DNA of 35,568 nt from the NCBI GenBank assembly GCA_021324655.1, contig JAJPIP010000109.1, positions 1 to 35,568 of the forward strand. Direction: 5' to 3'. Below are positions 8,210-15,190 of the stretch, piece by piece (the first letter of the stretch is position 1; each line of letters opens with the position of its first letter). The position numbers and the translations under genes were made by a program. A model generated the notes under the pieces. It made no database searches, was not told where the DNA came from, and saw only the letters and a program-made list of their open reading frames with translations. Source of the DNA: Pseudomonadota bacterium. Lineage in GTDB: Bacteria; Chloroflexota; UBA5177.

Positions 8210-8238
8210 TTGCGGCCTGAGTCATTGTGTGCTACAAC
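8210..8238 (+). promoter_or_regulatory. Predicted promoter of the glmS ribozyme leader
   Basis: TTGCGG at 8210-8215 is followed after exactly 17 bases by TACAAC at 8233-8238, starting 4 bases after the pth stop. Transcription from here would begin around 8245, about 28 bases before the ribozyme cleavage site. The matches to consensus are partial, so the call rests mainly on position. Confidence 0.4.
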
Positions 8239-8261
8239 TCCCCGGTAAGGAGGGCCGGGGA

Positions 8262-8412
8262 CCGAACATACAGCGCCGGGCCCGCGTTGCGGGTGACGAG
8301 GTAGAGGTTTATCGAACGATTCGGCGGGTGACCTCTCGGTCGGCACGATCGTCACGAACGGAACAAATCAGGACGGCAACGCCCAGACAAAGACCGTTCG
8401 AGTGCAAGTCTT
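8262..8412 (+). ncRNA. glmS ribozyme (glucosamine-6-phosphate-activated self-cleaving RNA)
   Basis: The sequence matches the glmS ribozyme core in order. ACAGCGCC holds the cleavage site, predicted between A8272 and G8273. A short P1 hairpin follows (GCCCGC at 8280-8285 pairing with GCGGGT). Then come GACGAGG (8295-8301), GGTTTATCGA (8306-8315) and TTCGGCGGGTGACC (8320-8333). AGAGGT at 8303-8308 pairs with ACCTCT at 8331-8336. The GACAAAG block of the 3' domain is at 8386-8392, and CGAACGG (8355-8361) pairs with CCGTTCG (8394-8400). In known examples glucosamine-6-phosphate acts as a coenzyme for cleavage, and the processed mRNA is degraded, giving feedback on glmS. The location directly upstream of glmS agrees. 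The P3 region is less regular than in Bacillus, so exact ends are uncertain. Confidence 0.93.
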
Positions 8413-8487
8413 TCCATTCCCCGGATAGCAAACACTGCATACGCCACCCGTGGCGTGGCGTCGATCACTATATTCGGGATTCGGCGG
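8413..8487 (+). other. Leader segment between the glmS ribozyme and the inverted-repeat element
   Basis: This stretch contains no gene. It has a perfect hairpin, ACGCCAC (8441-8447) with GTGGCGT (8450-8456), without a T-tract, so it is not a convincing terminator. An open frame across 8229-8648 runs through the ribozyme and the repeat and is not coding. Confidence 0.4.
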
Positions 8488-8662
8488 GTGGCCCTCACCC
8501 CCGGCCCCTCTCCCATTGCGATGGGAGAGGGGAGGTATACACCGAGACAGGCTGGGAAAAGCCGTGCCTCGATAGCTACAGAGCATCGTCCCGGGGCGAT
8601 CATCCCCTCAGACTTCCCCCTCGCCCACCGCAGTGGGAGAGGGGGTAGGGGGTGAGGGCCAC
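8488..8662. mobile_element. MITE-like element with perfect 15-bp terminal inverted repeats
   Basis: The 175-bp element is bounded by GTGGCCCTCACCCCC (8488-8502) and its perfect reverse complement (8648-8662). Just inside the left end is a perfect 12-bp hairpin (CCCCTCTCCCAT at 8505-8516 with ATGGGAGAGGGG at 8521-8532, loop TGCG). Near the right end is a 13-bp hairpin with one mismatch (8616-8628 with 8633-8645, loop CGCA). It has no coding capacity. A shortened copy of the right tip follows at 8665-8678, and another fragment lies at 91-125. The structure fits a non-autonomous miniature transposable element or a paired REP-type repeat. It lies inside the glmS 5' untranslated region. Confidence 0.75.
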
Positions 8663-8664
8663 AC

Positions 8665-8678
8665 GGGGTGAGGGCCAC
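8665..8678. repeat. Duplicated tip of the inverted-repeat element
   Basis: GGGGTGAGGGCCAC repeats the last 14 bases of the adjacent element end (8649-8662) in direct orientation after two bases. It may be a trace of a second insertion or of slippage. It ends 32 bases before the glmS start codon. Confidence 0.6.
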
Positions 8679-8710
8679 GCCGACCGGATCCTGCACTCAG
8701 GGGGCTTGGA

Positions 8711-10462
8711 ATGTGCGGCATCTTTGGTTTCGTCTCGTCGCGGCAGCGCGAGGCGTCGGTTGTGTTTGAAGCGCTGCGGGAGTTGGAATACCGCGGCTAC
8801 GACTCGTGGGGGATCGCGGTCGATACCGGCGGGCGGCTCGCCGTCGAAAAACATGTCGGCCCGATCAGCCGCGCGACGGCGGCGCTCCCCGCCGGACGCG
8901 CCGCGCTCGGGCACACGCGCTGGGCGACGCATGGAGGGGTGACCGACGCGAACGCGCATCCGCACCTGGATTGTTCCGGACGCTTCGCGCTTATTCACAA
9001 CGGCATCGTCGAGAACCACCGGGAGCTGGCGGCGCGTCTTGGCTCGGGGCACTGCTTCCGCTCGCAGACCGACACGGAGGTGCTGGTGCACTCGCTGGAG
9101 GAGAGAGCAGGCGACGTCGACCTGCTACCAGCGCTGCTGGCGGTGATTAGAGACGTTCAGGGACTCAGCGCCGTCGCCGTTCTCGACGTGTGCACCGGGC
9201 AGATAGTGGCGGCAAAGAACGGCTCTCCCCTGGCTGTCGGATGGGGTGATGACGGCATCTACCTGTCGTCGGACCCGGCCGCCCTGGGGACGCACGCGCG
9301 CGAGGTCGCGTTCCTGGAGGACGGCCACGCGGTTGCATTGGGTGATCGCGGCGCAGCCGCATTTGACATCGCGACGGGGCTCCCCGTGACCCTCACGCGG
9401 AATCGGGTGGAGTGCGAGGCGCAGCGGGGAACGCTCGCCGGGTATCGGGACTACATGACGAAGGAGATCCACGAGCAGCCGGAAGCGTTGCGCCGGATCG
9501 CGCACGATCCCGGCCCGGCAGCTCTGGGTCAGCTATTCGAGCAGGCCCGAGAGATTGTCCTCACCGGTTGCGGGACCGCATACCACGCGGCGCTATCGGG
9601 CCGAGCCTACCTCGCCGCCGCCGGTCGTGCCGCTCATGTCGCCATGGCCTCGGAGATGCCGGCGCTGGAGCCGATGCTTGATGCGGACACCCTGGTTGTC
9701 GCACTGTCACAGAGCGGGGAGACGATTGACGTCCTGGAAGCCGTGCGGGCCGCGCGCGCGGCCGGTGCCCGCGTTGCCTCCGTCGTCAATGTTCCCGGGT
9801 CAACCCTGGACCGGTTGTGCGACGTCTCCGTGCACCTGGCGTGCGGCCCGGAAAAGTGCGTTCTGGCGACGAAGTCGTACACCGGCAAGCTTGCTGTTCT
9901 CCAGATTGCGGCGGGCTGCGCCGCAGGTAGGGAGAGCGAAACGCGCGCCGCCGTCGCCGCCTCCGCCGACGCGATCGAGACCGTCCTCCGGCAGGAGGCA
10001 TCCGATCGAGCGATCCGCCGGGCTGCCGAGCGGATCGCCGAGGACCAGCATCTCTTCATCCTGGGGCGCGGTCAGTGCTATCCGGCAGCGCTCGAGACCG
10101 CGTTGAAGATCAAGGAGGTGTCATACCTTCACGCCGAGGGATTCCCGTCGGGTGAGTTGAAGCACGGTGTCATCGCCCTCGTCACCAACGGCACGCCATG
10201 CATCATCCTCGCTCCCGACGGGCCGGGCAGGAAGGAGGCGCTGGCGGCGGCGGCTGAAGTCAGAGCCCGGGGCGCCTTCACCATTGGTGTCTCGCCCTGC
10301 GACGAGCCCGAATTTGATCTCACGCTGCGTGCCGGGAAAGAAAGTACAGCGCTCTTCGAGATCGCGGCGACCGCTCAGCTTCTGGCATACAACCTCGCCA
10401 TCCTCCGCGGCTGCGATCCCGACAAACCGCGCAACCTCGCCAAGAGCGTGACGGTCAAGTGA
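8711..10462 (+). CDS. glmS: Glutamine-fructose-6-phosphate aminotransferase (isomerizing)
   Basis: The 583-residue enzyme makes glucosamine-6-phosphate from fructose-6-phosphate and glutamine, the entry step to peptidoglycan and other amino sugars. Cys2 (MCGIFGF) is the N-terminal nucleophile of the glutaminase domain (about 1-220), followed by RGYDSWG and HTRWATHG. Two SIS domains follow, with LTGCGTAYHAAL, ALSQSGETIDVLEA and ATKSYTG in the first and LGRGQCYPAALETALKIKE with EGFPSGELKHG in the second. The end is the typical PRNLAKSVTVK. It is slightly shorter than the usual 600-610 residues. AGGGGG precedes the ATG by about 7 bases. Expression is very probably controlled by the ribozyme at 8262-8412. 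The stop lies 3 bases from the end of the convergent flavin-reductase gene. Confidence 0.97.
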   Translation: MCGIFGFVSSRQREASVVFEALRELEYRGYDSWGIAVDTGGRLAVEKHVGPISRATAALPAGRAALGHTRWATHGGVTDANAHPHLDCSGRFALIHNGIVENHRELAARLGSGHCFRSQTDTEVLVHSLEERAGDVDLLPALLAVIRDVQGLSAVAVLDVCTGQIVAAKNGSPLAVGWGDDGIYLSSDPAALGTHAREVAFLEDGHAVALGDRGAAAFDIATGLPVTLTRNRVECEAQRGTLAGYRDYMTKEIHEQPEALRRIAHDPGPAALGQLFEQAREIVLTGCGTAYHAALSGRAYLAAAGRAAHVAMASEMPALEPMLDADTLVVALSQSGETIDVLEAVRAARAAGARVASVVNVPGSTLDRLCDVSVHLACGPEKCVLATKSYTGKLAVLQIAAGCAAGRESETRAAVAASADAIETVLRQEASDRAIRRAAERIAEDQHLFILGRGQCYPAALETALKIKEVSYLHAEGFPSGELKHGVIALVTNGTPCIILAPDGPGRKEALAAAAEVRARGAFTIGVSPCDEPEFDLTLRAGKESTALFEIAATAQLLAYNLAILRGCDPDKPRNLAKSVTVK

Positions 10463-10465
10463 GCG

Positions 10466-11026
10466 CTAACGCAGGCGCGGATAGCGGCTTCGGTAATAGA
10501 TCAGAGGCTCGTCGTCGGCCCCCGCCCCCCGGCCCACCTCGACCGCTCGGGCCAGAAACGCGGTGTGGTCCCCTGTCTCGATCTCGCCCTCGACCCGGCA
10601 ATCCGCCCATCCAATGGCGGCCGTCAGCAGAGGAGCGCCGGTCACCGCCGTCACATGATCGATGCCCTGAAAGGTTTTCGGCGCCAGTGGCGCGAAACCC
10701 GCGAACTGATCGGCGAGAAACTGCTGGCGGACCGTGAGAAGGCTCAGTCCAAAATAGCCCGCCGCTCTGACCCAGGCTTCAATCTGGCTGTCGCGGTCGA
10801 GTGACACGAGAAAGAGCAGCGGCTCCAGAGACGCCATCAAGACGCCGGTGAGAGTGGCCGCCCGATAGCCGCCGTCGGCGACGGTCGTCAGAGCATAAAC
10901 GCCGCCGGCGTGGTGCCGGCGCAGCCAGCGCCCGCTCTCGGCGTTCGGCGAGGCCCGTTCCGGCATCTCGCCGGCCGGCGCCGTTCCTTCTCGCGGGCCC
11001 CCGGCGCGCCCAAAAATCTCACTCAT
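10466..11026 (-). CDS. Flavin reductase-like domain protein
   Basis: The 186-residue protein resembles the flavin reductase/FMN-binding split-barrel family. It has a VYALTTVADGGYRAATLTGV start, ASLEPLLFLVSLDRDSQ, then FGLSLLTVRQQFLADQFAG and a terminal cupped barrel with HTAFLARAVEVG. Such proteins bind FMN and either reduce flavin with NAD(P)H for a partner monooxygenase or act as stand-alone oxidoreductases. I chose ATG 11026 because it gives a normal length with a roughly 40-residue polar lead. The longer open frame up to 11767 is the shadow of the divergent PAC2 gene. The start codons of the two genes are 42 bases apart. Substrate and partner are unknown. Confidence 0.82.
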   Translation of the reverse strand: MSEIFGRAGGPREGTAPAGEMPERASPNAESGRWLRRHHAGGVYALTTVADGGYRAATLTGVLMASLEPLLFLVSLDRDSQIEAWVRAAGYFGLSLLTVRQQFLADQFAGFAPLAPKTFQGIDHVTAVTGAPLLTAAIGWADCRVEGEIETGDHTAFLARAVEVGRGAGADDEPLIYYRSRYPRLR

Positions 11027-11068
11027 TCGGTTCCATGGTACAGGCACGCAACATGCATACTGGGGCGC

Positions 11069-11941
11069 ATGCCCGACGAGGACGTCCTCCATATCGAGTC
11101 GTTCCCGGCGCTCCGGAGTCCGTACTTTTTGGCCGCATTTGCCGGCTGGAATGATGCCGCCCAGGTTGCGACCCACGCTCTGGAAACACTGGCGGAGGGA
11201 TGGGACGCCGACCCGTTCGCCGAGATCGATCCGGAGGAGTTTTACGACTTTTCGGAAACTCGCCCCACCGTCAGCATCGAGCCCAGCGGCATGCGAGCGC
11301 TTGACTGGCCGTCCAACATCTTCTACGGGCATGTCACGGGCGCAGCGCATGACGTCGTTCTCCTGATCGGCGTCGAACCGCAATTGCGGTGGCGGACGTT
11401 CGCGAGGGCGATCGTCGATCTGGCGCAGCGGCTCAATGTCCGCGCCCTCATCACCCTCGGGGGCCTGCTGGCGGACGTGCCGCACACGATTGAGCCAAGG
11501 CTGACCGGATTCGTGCTTGGCGGGGGGGACCTGCCGGGCCTGAGCGATCTGGGAATCCGAATGTCGAGCTACGAAGGGCCGACCGGCATTGTCGGAGTTC
11601 TTCACGATTTCTGGCGCGAAACCGGGCAGCCGGCCATCAGCCTGTGGGGTAATGTCCCGCACTACATCTCGGCGGCGCCCAACCCAGGGGTCGCCCTGGC
11701 GCTCCTGCGGCGCGTCGAAACCATCCTTGGCACACCGGTCCCGGTCGGCCCCCTGGAACTCCAGCAAGGAGCGTTTCAGACCCAGGTCGATGCCGCCCTC
11801 AGCCAGAATCCGGAAGCGGCGGCGTATGTGCAGGAGCTGGAGCAGGCATTCCGGGATGACACGCCGCCACCGGCCGGTCCCGATCTGATTGCCGACCTGG
11901 AGAATTTTCTCCGGCTCCGGCGCCCTGACGATGGAGAATAG
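11069..11941 (+). CDS. PAC2-family protein
   Basis: The 290-residue protein belongs to the PAC2 (proteasome assembly chaperone 2-like) family. It shows the early LRSPYFLAAFAGWNDA motif, the FYDFSETRPTVSI segment, LLIGVEPQLRWRTFA, ITLGGLLADVPHT, and a MSSYEGPTGIVGVLH region. Bacterial members are common in Actinobacteria and Chloroflexota; their molecular role is not settled, although an ATP-grasp or proteasome link has often been suggested. ATG 11069 is chosen over the in-frame start at 10910 because the upstream residues lie inside the divergent flavin-reductase gene. No proteasome gene is visible in this window. Confidence 0.88.
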   Translation: MPDEDVLHIESFPALRSPYFLAAFAGWNDAAQVATHALETLAEGWDADPFAEIDPEEFYDFSETRPTVSIEPSGMRALDWPSNIFYGHVTGAAHDVVLLIGVEPQLRWRTFARAIVDLAQRLNVRALITLGGLLADVPHTIEPRLTGFVLGGGDLPGLSDLGIRMSSYEGPTGIVGVLHDFWRETGQPAISLWGNVPHYISAAPNPGVALALLRRVETILGTPVPVGPLELQQGAFQTQVDAALSQNPEAAAYVQELEQAFRDDTPPPAGPDLIADLENFLRLRRPDDGE

Positions 11942-11956
11942 GGTGCGGCTCTTCCG

Positions 11957-13531
11957 CTAGGATGGCCCGCCCTCGGCCATGCGCTTTTGCAGTAGACGCA
12001 CGATCGGAAGCAGCTCCCCAGACCGGCGCCTCTGTATCGTTTCTCCTGCCCTGTCGGGGTGGCTCAGCGCGTCCTCGAGGACCACTCCGTCAGTGCCGGC
12101 CGAGGAGGCACCCAGGAGGTGCTCGACCGTCGGCGCGATGTCGACCAGGCGCGCCGGATAAGACGAGGTCGCCCCCCGCCGCACGCCGGGACCGGAGATG
12201 ATCAGCGGGATATGCTGGTCCTCCCACTGCGGCCCGAGGTGACCGCCCAGCCAGTGGTACGCGCCGTTGGGGCGGTCGCCCGTCGTCACGTGGGGGGCGT
12301 AGATCGCCAGCACGTCGGGACCGTTCGGATCGGCGGTCGTGTCGGCAAGGGCAATGTACGCGCGAAGCAGGGCGGGTGTGACTGGAGGGTGGACCGCCGC
12401 CGGCAGATAATGCCACTGCCGGTGGCTGTAGACCTTGTACAGAGTGGCGTCGACCGCTGCCCCGCCCAGCCGTCCCAGGTTCATCGCCACCTGCCATGCC
12501 CGGCCCGGCTGCGCAATCCCTATGGCGGTCGCGGTATCCGACTCGACGACGACTTTGGTGGCATGAGCCTCGTCCATGGACTGCCCGACGATGGAGAACG
12601 GCAGCCGGTAGTGGATACGGTCCATCCCGTGGTCGGAGGTGATGACGAAGTCGGTGCGGGAGAAAATGTGCGCCCGACGATAGGCGTTGATAATCTCCCC
12701 CAACTCACGGTCAAACCGCTGCATCAGGAAGTCCGTGACCTGAGTCGGATTGTTCGCGAAGTGCCCGAGGACGTCGGTCTCCGGCAGGTTGATCATCAGC
12801 ACTCGGGGGTAGTGAACGCGGTGGAACGTCCAGAGTGCGTATCGCACGGTCCAGTCGTTTTCTTCCCCCATGCGCCATTGCTCGACGCGCGGTGCGAAGC
12901 CCGAGCCGGGGGCCGGAATCGGCACATCCCAGCGGGCATTGTTGACGGCGCCTGGCGGCGGGCGGTGGCGGCCCATGGCCTGAGCCACCCAGCGGTCGTG
13001 GTAGATCATGGCGCACAGAATGTAGTCGGCCGCCGCCGTGCCCATCGCGTCCGACGCATAACACTTGTGTCCGCTTACCGACGCAATGCGCGCGCCCGGA
13101 TAAGCGGCTTTGACGGAAGCCGCAATAGACGGGACGTGTCGATCGGACATCACCGCCTCCAACGCCCCGGCATCGACCTTGTCGGTGTCCGTCGGGCGCG
13201 TCACGGTGTTCGTCCGCGCATCTTTCCACCAGAATCCAAAAACGCCATGGCGGCGCGGAAACACGCCGGTTCCGATCGTCGCGTGGGATGTTGGAGTGAT
13301 GGCAATGAGCTGTCCGACGAACGCCTGCCGGTACGTTATTCCGCGTTTGAGAAGAAAGCGGAGGTTCGGCATCCTCGACGGGACAAGCCCTGCCGGCGTC
13401 TGACCGTCAAGAACAATGATAACGGCGTACCGGCCGTCGCCCCTCGCCAGAGCACGAGAGGAATGTGACACCGGAGCGACGGCGGAGACCAGCAGCGCCA
13501 GTCCCGACGCCACGGCAAGCAGTCTTCTCAC
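11957..13531 (-). CDS. Secreted alkaline-phosphatase-superfamily phosphodiesterase
   Basis: The 524-residue protein has a signal peptide (VRRLLAVASGLALLVSAVAP) and a type I phosphodiesterase/nucleotide pyrophosphatase-like fold. Metal and catalytic motifs are intact: Asp in VIIVLDGQTP, the nucleophile region TPTSHATIGTG followed by FPRRHGVFGF, LPETDVLGHF, TSDHGMDRI and a late HLGPQWEDQHIPLIISGPG with metal histidines. It probably cleaves phosphate esters outside the membrane; the substrate is unknown. GTG 13531 is favoured because it overlaps the upstream gene's stop (GTGA), follows an AGGGGGA and leads straight into the signal peptide. The extra 39 upstream codons are not needed. It is the last gene of the flippase/glycosyltransferase operon, suggesting a role in trimming or modifying a surface polymer. 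Confidence 0.88.
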   Translation of the reverse strand: MRRLLAVASGLALLVSAVAPVSHSSRALARGDGRYAVIIVLDGQTPAGLVPSRMPNLRFLLKRGITYRQAFVGQLIAITPTSHATIGTGVFPRRHGVFGFWWKDARTNTVTRPTDTDKVDAGALEAVMSDRHVPSIAASVKAAYPGARIASVSGHKCYASDAMGTAAADYILCAMIYHDRWVAQAMGRHRPPPGAVNNARWDVPIPAPGSGFAPRVEQWRMGEENDWTVRYALWTFHRVHYPRVLMINLPETDVLGHFANNPTQVTDFLMQRFDRELGEIINAYRRAHIFSRTDFVITSDHGMDRIHYRLPFSIVGQSMDEAHATKVVVESDTATAIGIAQPGRAWQVAMNLGRLGGAAVDATLYKVYSHRQWHYLPAAVHPPVTPALLRAYIALADTTADPNGPDVLAIYAPHVTTGDRPNGAYHWLGGHLGPQWEDQHIPLIISGPGVRRGATSSYPARLVDIAPTVEHLLGASSAGTDGVVLEDALSHPDRAGETIQRRRSGELLPIVRLLQKRMAEGGPS

Positions 13532-15186
13532 GCATTCCCCCTGTACAGGACGCGGACGGCGGCTTCCACGGACGAAAAGCACTCGCTGCCGGTCCTGCCC
13601 GGAGTCAGATGGCGGTACAGGTCGATCACGTGGTCCATGTAGCGCCAATCGTGCGGCGCGTTATTGATGGGAAACTGGATGCCCAGGACGGCCGGCCTCG
13701 TCTCGAACTCGGCGACCTTCCGGTATCCGGGCGCGCGCGGCAGCCGGCTGAGAAAGGCATCGACGCGCGCGTTCGGGATCCGTGGATGTTCCTCCCACTC
13801 ATAGCTATCCACCGCTGCATAGTCTGCCTGACCGCGCAGCCGTTGCGCCAGAAAGTCCGAGATACAGGGGCGATACCCCGCGTCGCCGGCATAGTAGGCC
13901 AGGTTAAGCAGTCCGTCCGGAAGCTCGCCAAAACTGATGTAGGAGCCGCGGGCGGCATGATGCTGCAGCCAGGAGACCGCCTCGACACGGGTATCCGGGT
14001 GGGTGAAAAGTTGAGCGTAGGCCACATCGTACGCCAGGCCGTAGAGAAGGGAGCCTGCCGCCGCGGTCGCCGCGACGATGGTGAGGGCTCGGCGCCGAGC
14101 GGCGATGAGGTCGACGAGAAAGACCGCGGCCAGAACGGCCAGGGCAGGGAGCAGGGGAGCGCTGTAGCGCATGAATTTCGCGGGGGAGGCCGTTATCAAC
14201 ACAAAGTATGAGATCACCCAGGCCAACAAAATCAGCTCGGCCCGCCGCCGTGAGACGCATGCCCAGGCCGCCCCGAGCACAAGCCAGGCGGCGAGGGCGG
14301 CGCCGACCCCATACCCGAGGTCGTACCGCACCACGTATTGCCACGCGGGCCCGTAGCGCGCGAAGCGGCCCTGATATTGCGCGCCGCTGTCAACGGTTCT
14401 GATCCGCAGCGTGTGCAGCGTTGCCTGCCAGAATGCCGGAAACTCGACGAGAGCATAGGGATTTGTGATCACCCACGCGGCGGCTGCCGCCCCGGCCGCG
14501 ATCAGCAGCGTTCGGACGGAACGACACCCGGAGAGCCAATACGCCACGGCGAACGGAATCGCCAGCAGCACCATGTGGAACTCGCTGGCTGCGGCGAAGC
14601 CGGACAACATGCCGGCGATGGCAAAGCGGGGGATGCTGGGAGAGTCGGCCGCCCAGACCAGAGCGAGCAGTGCCGCGCTGAGCAAAAACACGGTGGTCGA
14701 ATCCGGCGTGGCAAAGTGGGCAAGCTGAATGAGCAAAGCAAAGGACGCAGTCAGGCCGGCCGCGATCAGACCCACCGCCGCCCCCCTTGTGAGGCGGCCG
14801 AGGTTGTACACGACCGGCACCGTGAGAGTGGAGACCAAGACCGATGTCAGGCGGCCGGCCAGCACGTTGTGGATGAAGATTGGGTCCGCGTGTCCAAATG
14901 GAGCGTGTGGCACCACGGCATAGACGGGGGAGAGCAGCAGCCGCGCGGCATAGCCAAGGTAGAGATAGGCGGCGCCCCAGTCAAAGAAGCACGAGGTGCG
15001 CACGTTGGGGCACGGGTTAAGCGCGTCATGACCAAACCACTGGAAAAGCCAGTAGACGGTCCACTCGTCCGGGTGCGGGCGCGTCGATATGGTCACATCG
15101 TGCATGCCCCAGGTGATGCCCCAGACGCGAAACGCAAGCGCGCCGAGCACAATAGCGCCCAGTATCAGGCGCCGGGCCGCCCGCAC
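13528..15186 (-). CDS. GT-C type membrane glycosyltransferase (dolichyl-phosphate-mannose mannosyltransferase-like)
   Basis: This polytopic membrane protein of about 552 residues has a first transmembrane segment (LILGAIVLGALAFRVWGI). An acidic luminal loop with HPDEWTVYW follows, where GT-C enzymes keep their catalytic Asp/Glu. Many more hydrophobic helices and a soluble C-terminal tail come next. It resembles the PMT/ArnT-like family, which transfers sugars from polyprenyl-phosphate donors on the outer membrane face. I favour GTG 15186, five bases after the flippase stop with GAGGG upstream. ATG 15264 would add 26 Ser/Lys-rich residues and overlap the flippase by 74 bases. Donor and acceptor are unknown. 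The gene lies between the flippase and the secreted phosphodiesterase and is translationally coupled to the latter. Confidence 0.85.
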   Translation of the reverse strand: MRAARRLILGAIVLGALAFRVWGITWGMHDVTISTRPHPDEWTVYWLFQWFGHDALNPCPNVRTSCFFDWGAAYLYLGYAARLLLSPVYAVVPHAPFGHADPIFIHNVLAGRLTSVLVSTLTVPVVYNLGRLTRGAAVGLIAAGLTASFALLIQLAHFATPDSTTVFLLSAALLALVWAADSPSIPRFAIAGMLSGFAAASEFHMVLLAIPFAVAYWLSGCRSVRTLLIAAGAAAAAWVITNPYALVEFPAFWQATLHTLRIRTVDSGAQYQGRFARYGPAWQYVVRYDLGYGVGAALAAWLVLGAAWACVSRRRAELILLAWVISYFVLITASPAKFMRYSAPLLPALAVLAAVFLVDLIAARRRALTIVAATAAAGSLLYGLAYDVAYAQLFTHPDTRVEAVSWLQHHAARGSYISFGELPDGLLNLAYYAGDAGYRPCISDFLAQRLRGQADYAAVDSYEWEEHPRIPNARVDAFLSRLPRAPGYRKVAEFETRPAVLGIQFPINNAPHDWRYMDHVIDLYRHLTPGRTGSECFSSVEAAVRVLYRGNA

Positions 15187-15190
15187 TCGT

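Noticed and set aside
8441-8456. Intrinsic terminator between the ribozyme and glmS
   Set aside because: The hairpin ACGCCAC/GTGGCGT is perfect but lacks a T-tract, and glmS ribozymes act by cleavage, not by termination.
8229-8648. Open reading frame of 139 codons upstream of glmS
   Set aside because: It runs through the glmS ribozyme and the inverted-repeat element, has no ribosome binding site and no recognisable protein similarity.
11027-11767. Upstream extension of the flavin-reductase gene
   Set aside because: The extension is antisense to the PAC2 gene and has no similarity to any family; ATG 11026 gives a normal length.
12059-13468. Long plus-strand open frame of 469 codons
   Set aside because: It is antisense to the secreted phosphodiesterase, which has clear motifs, a signal peptide and coupling to its neighbour. 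The antisense protein is Arg/His/Gly-rich, as expected for a shadow in GC-rich DNA.
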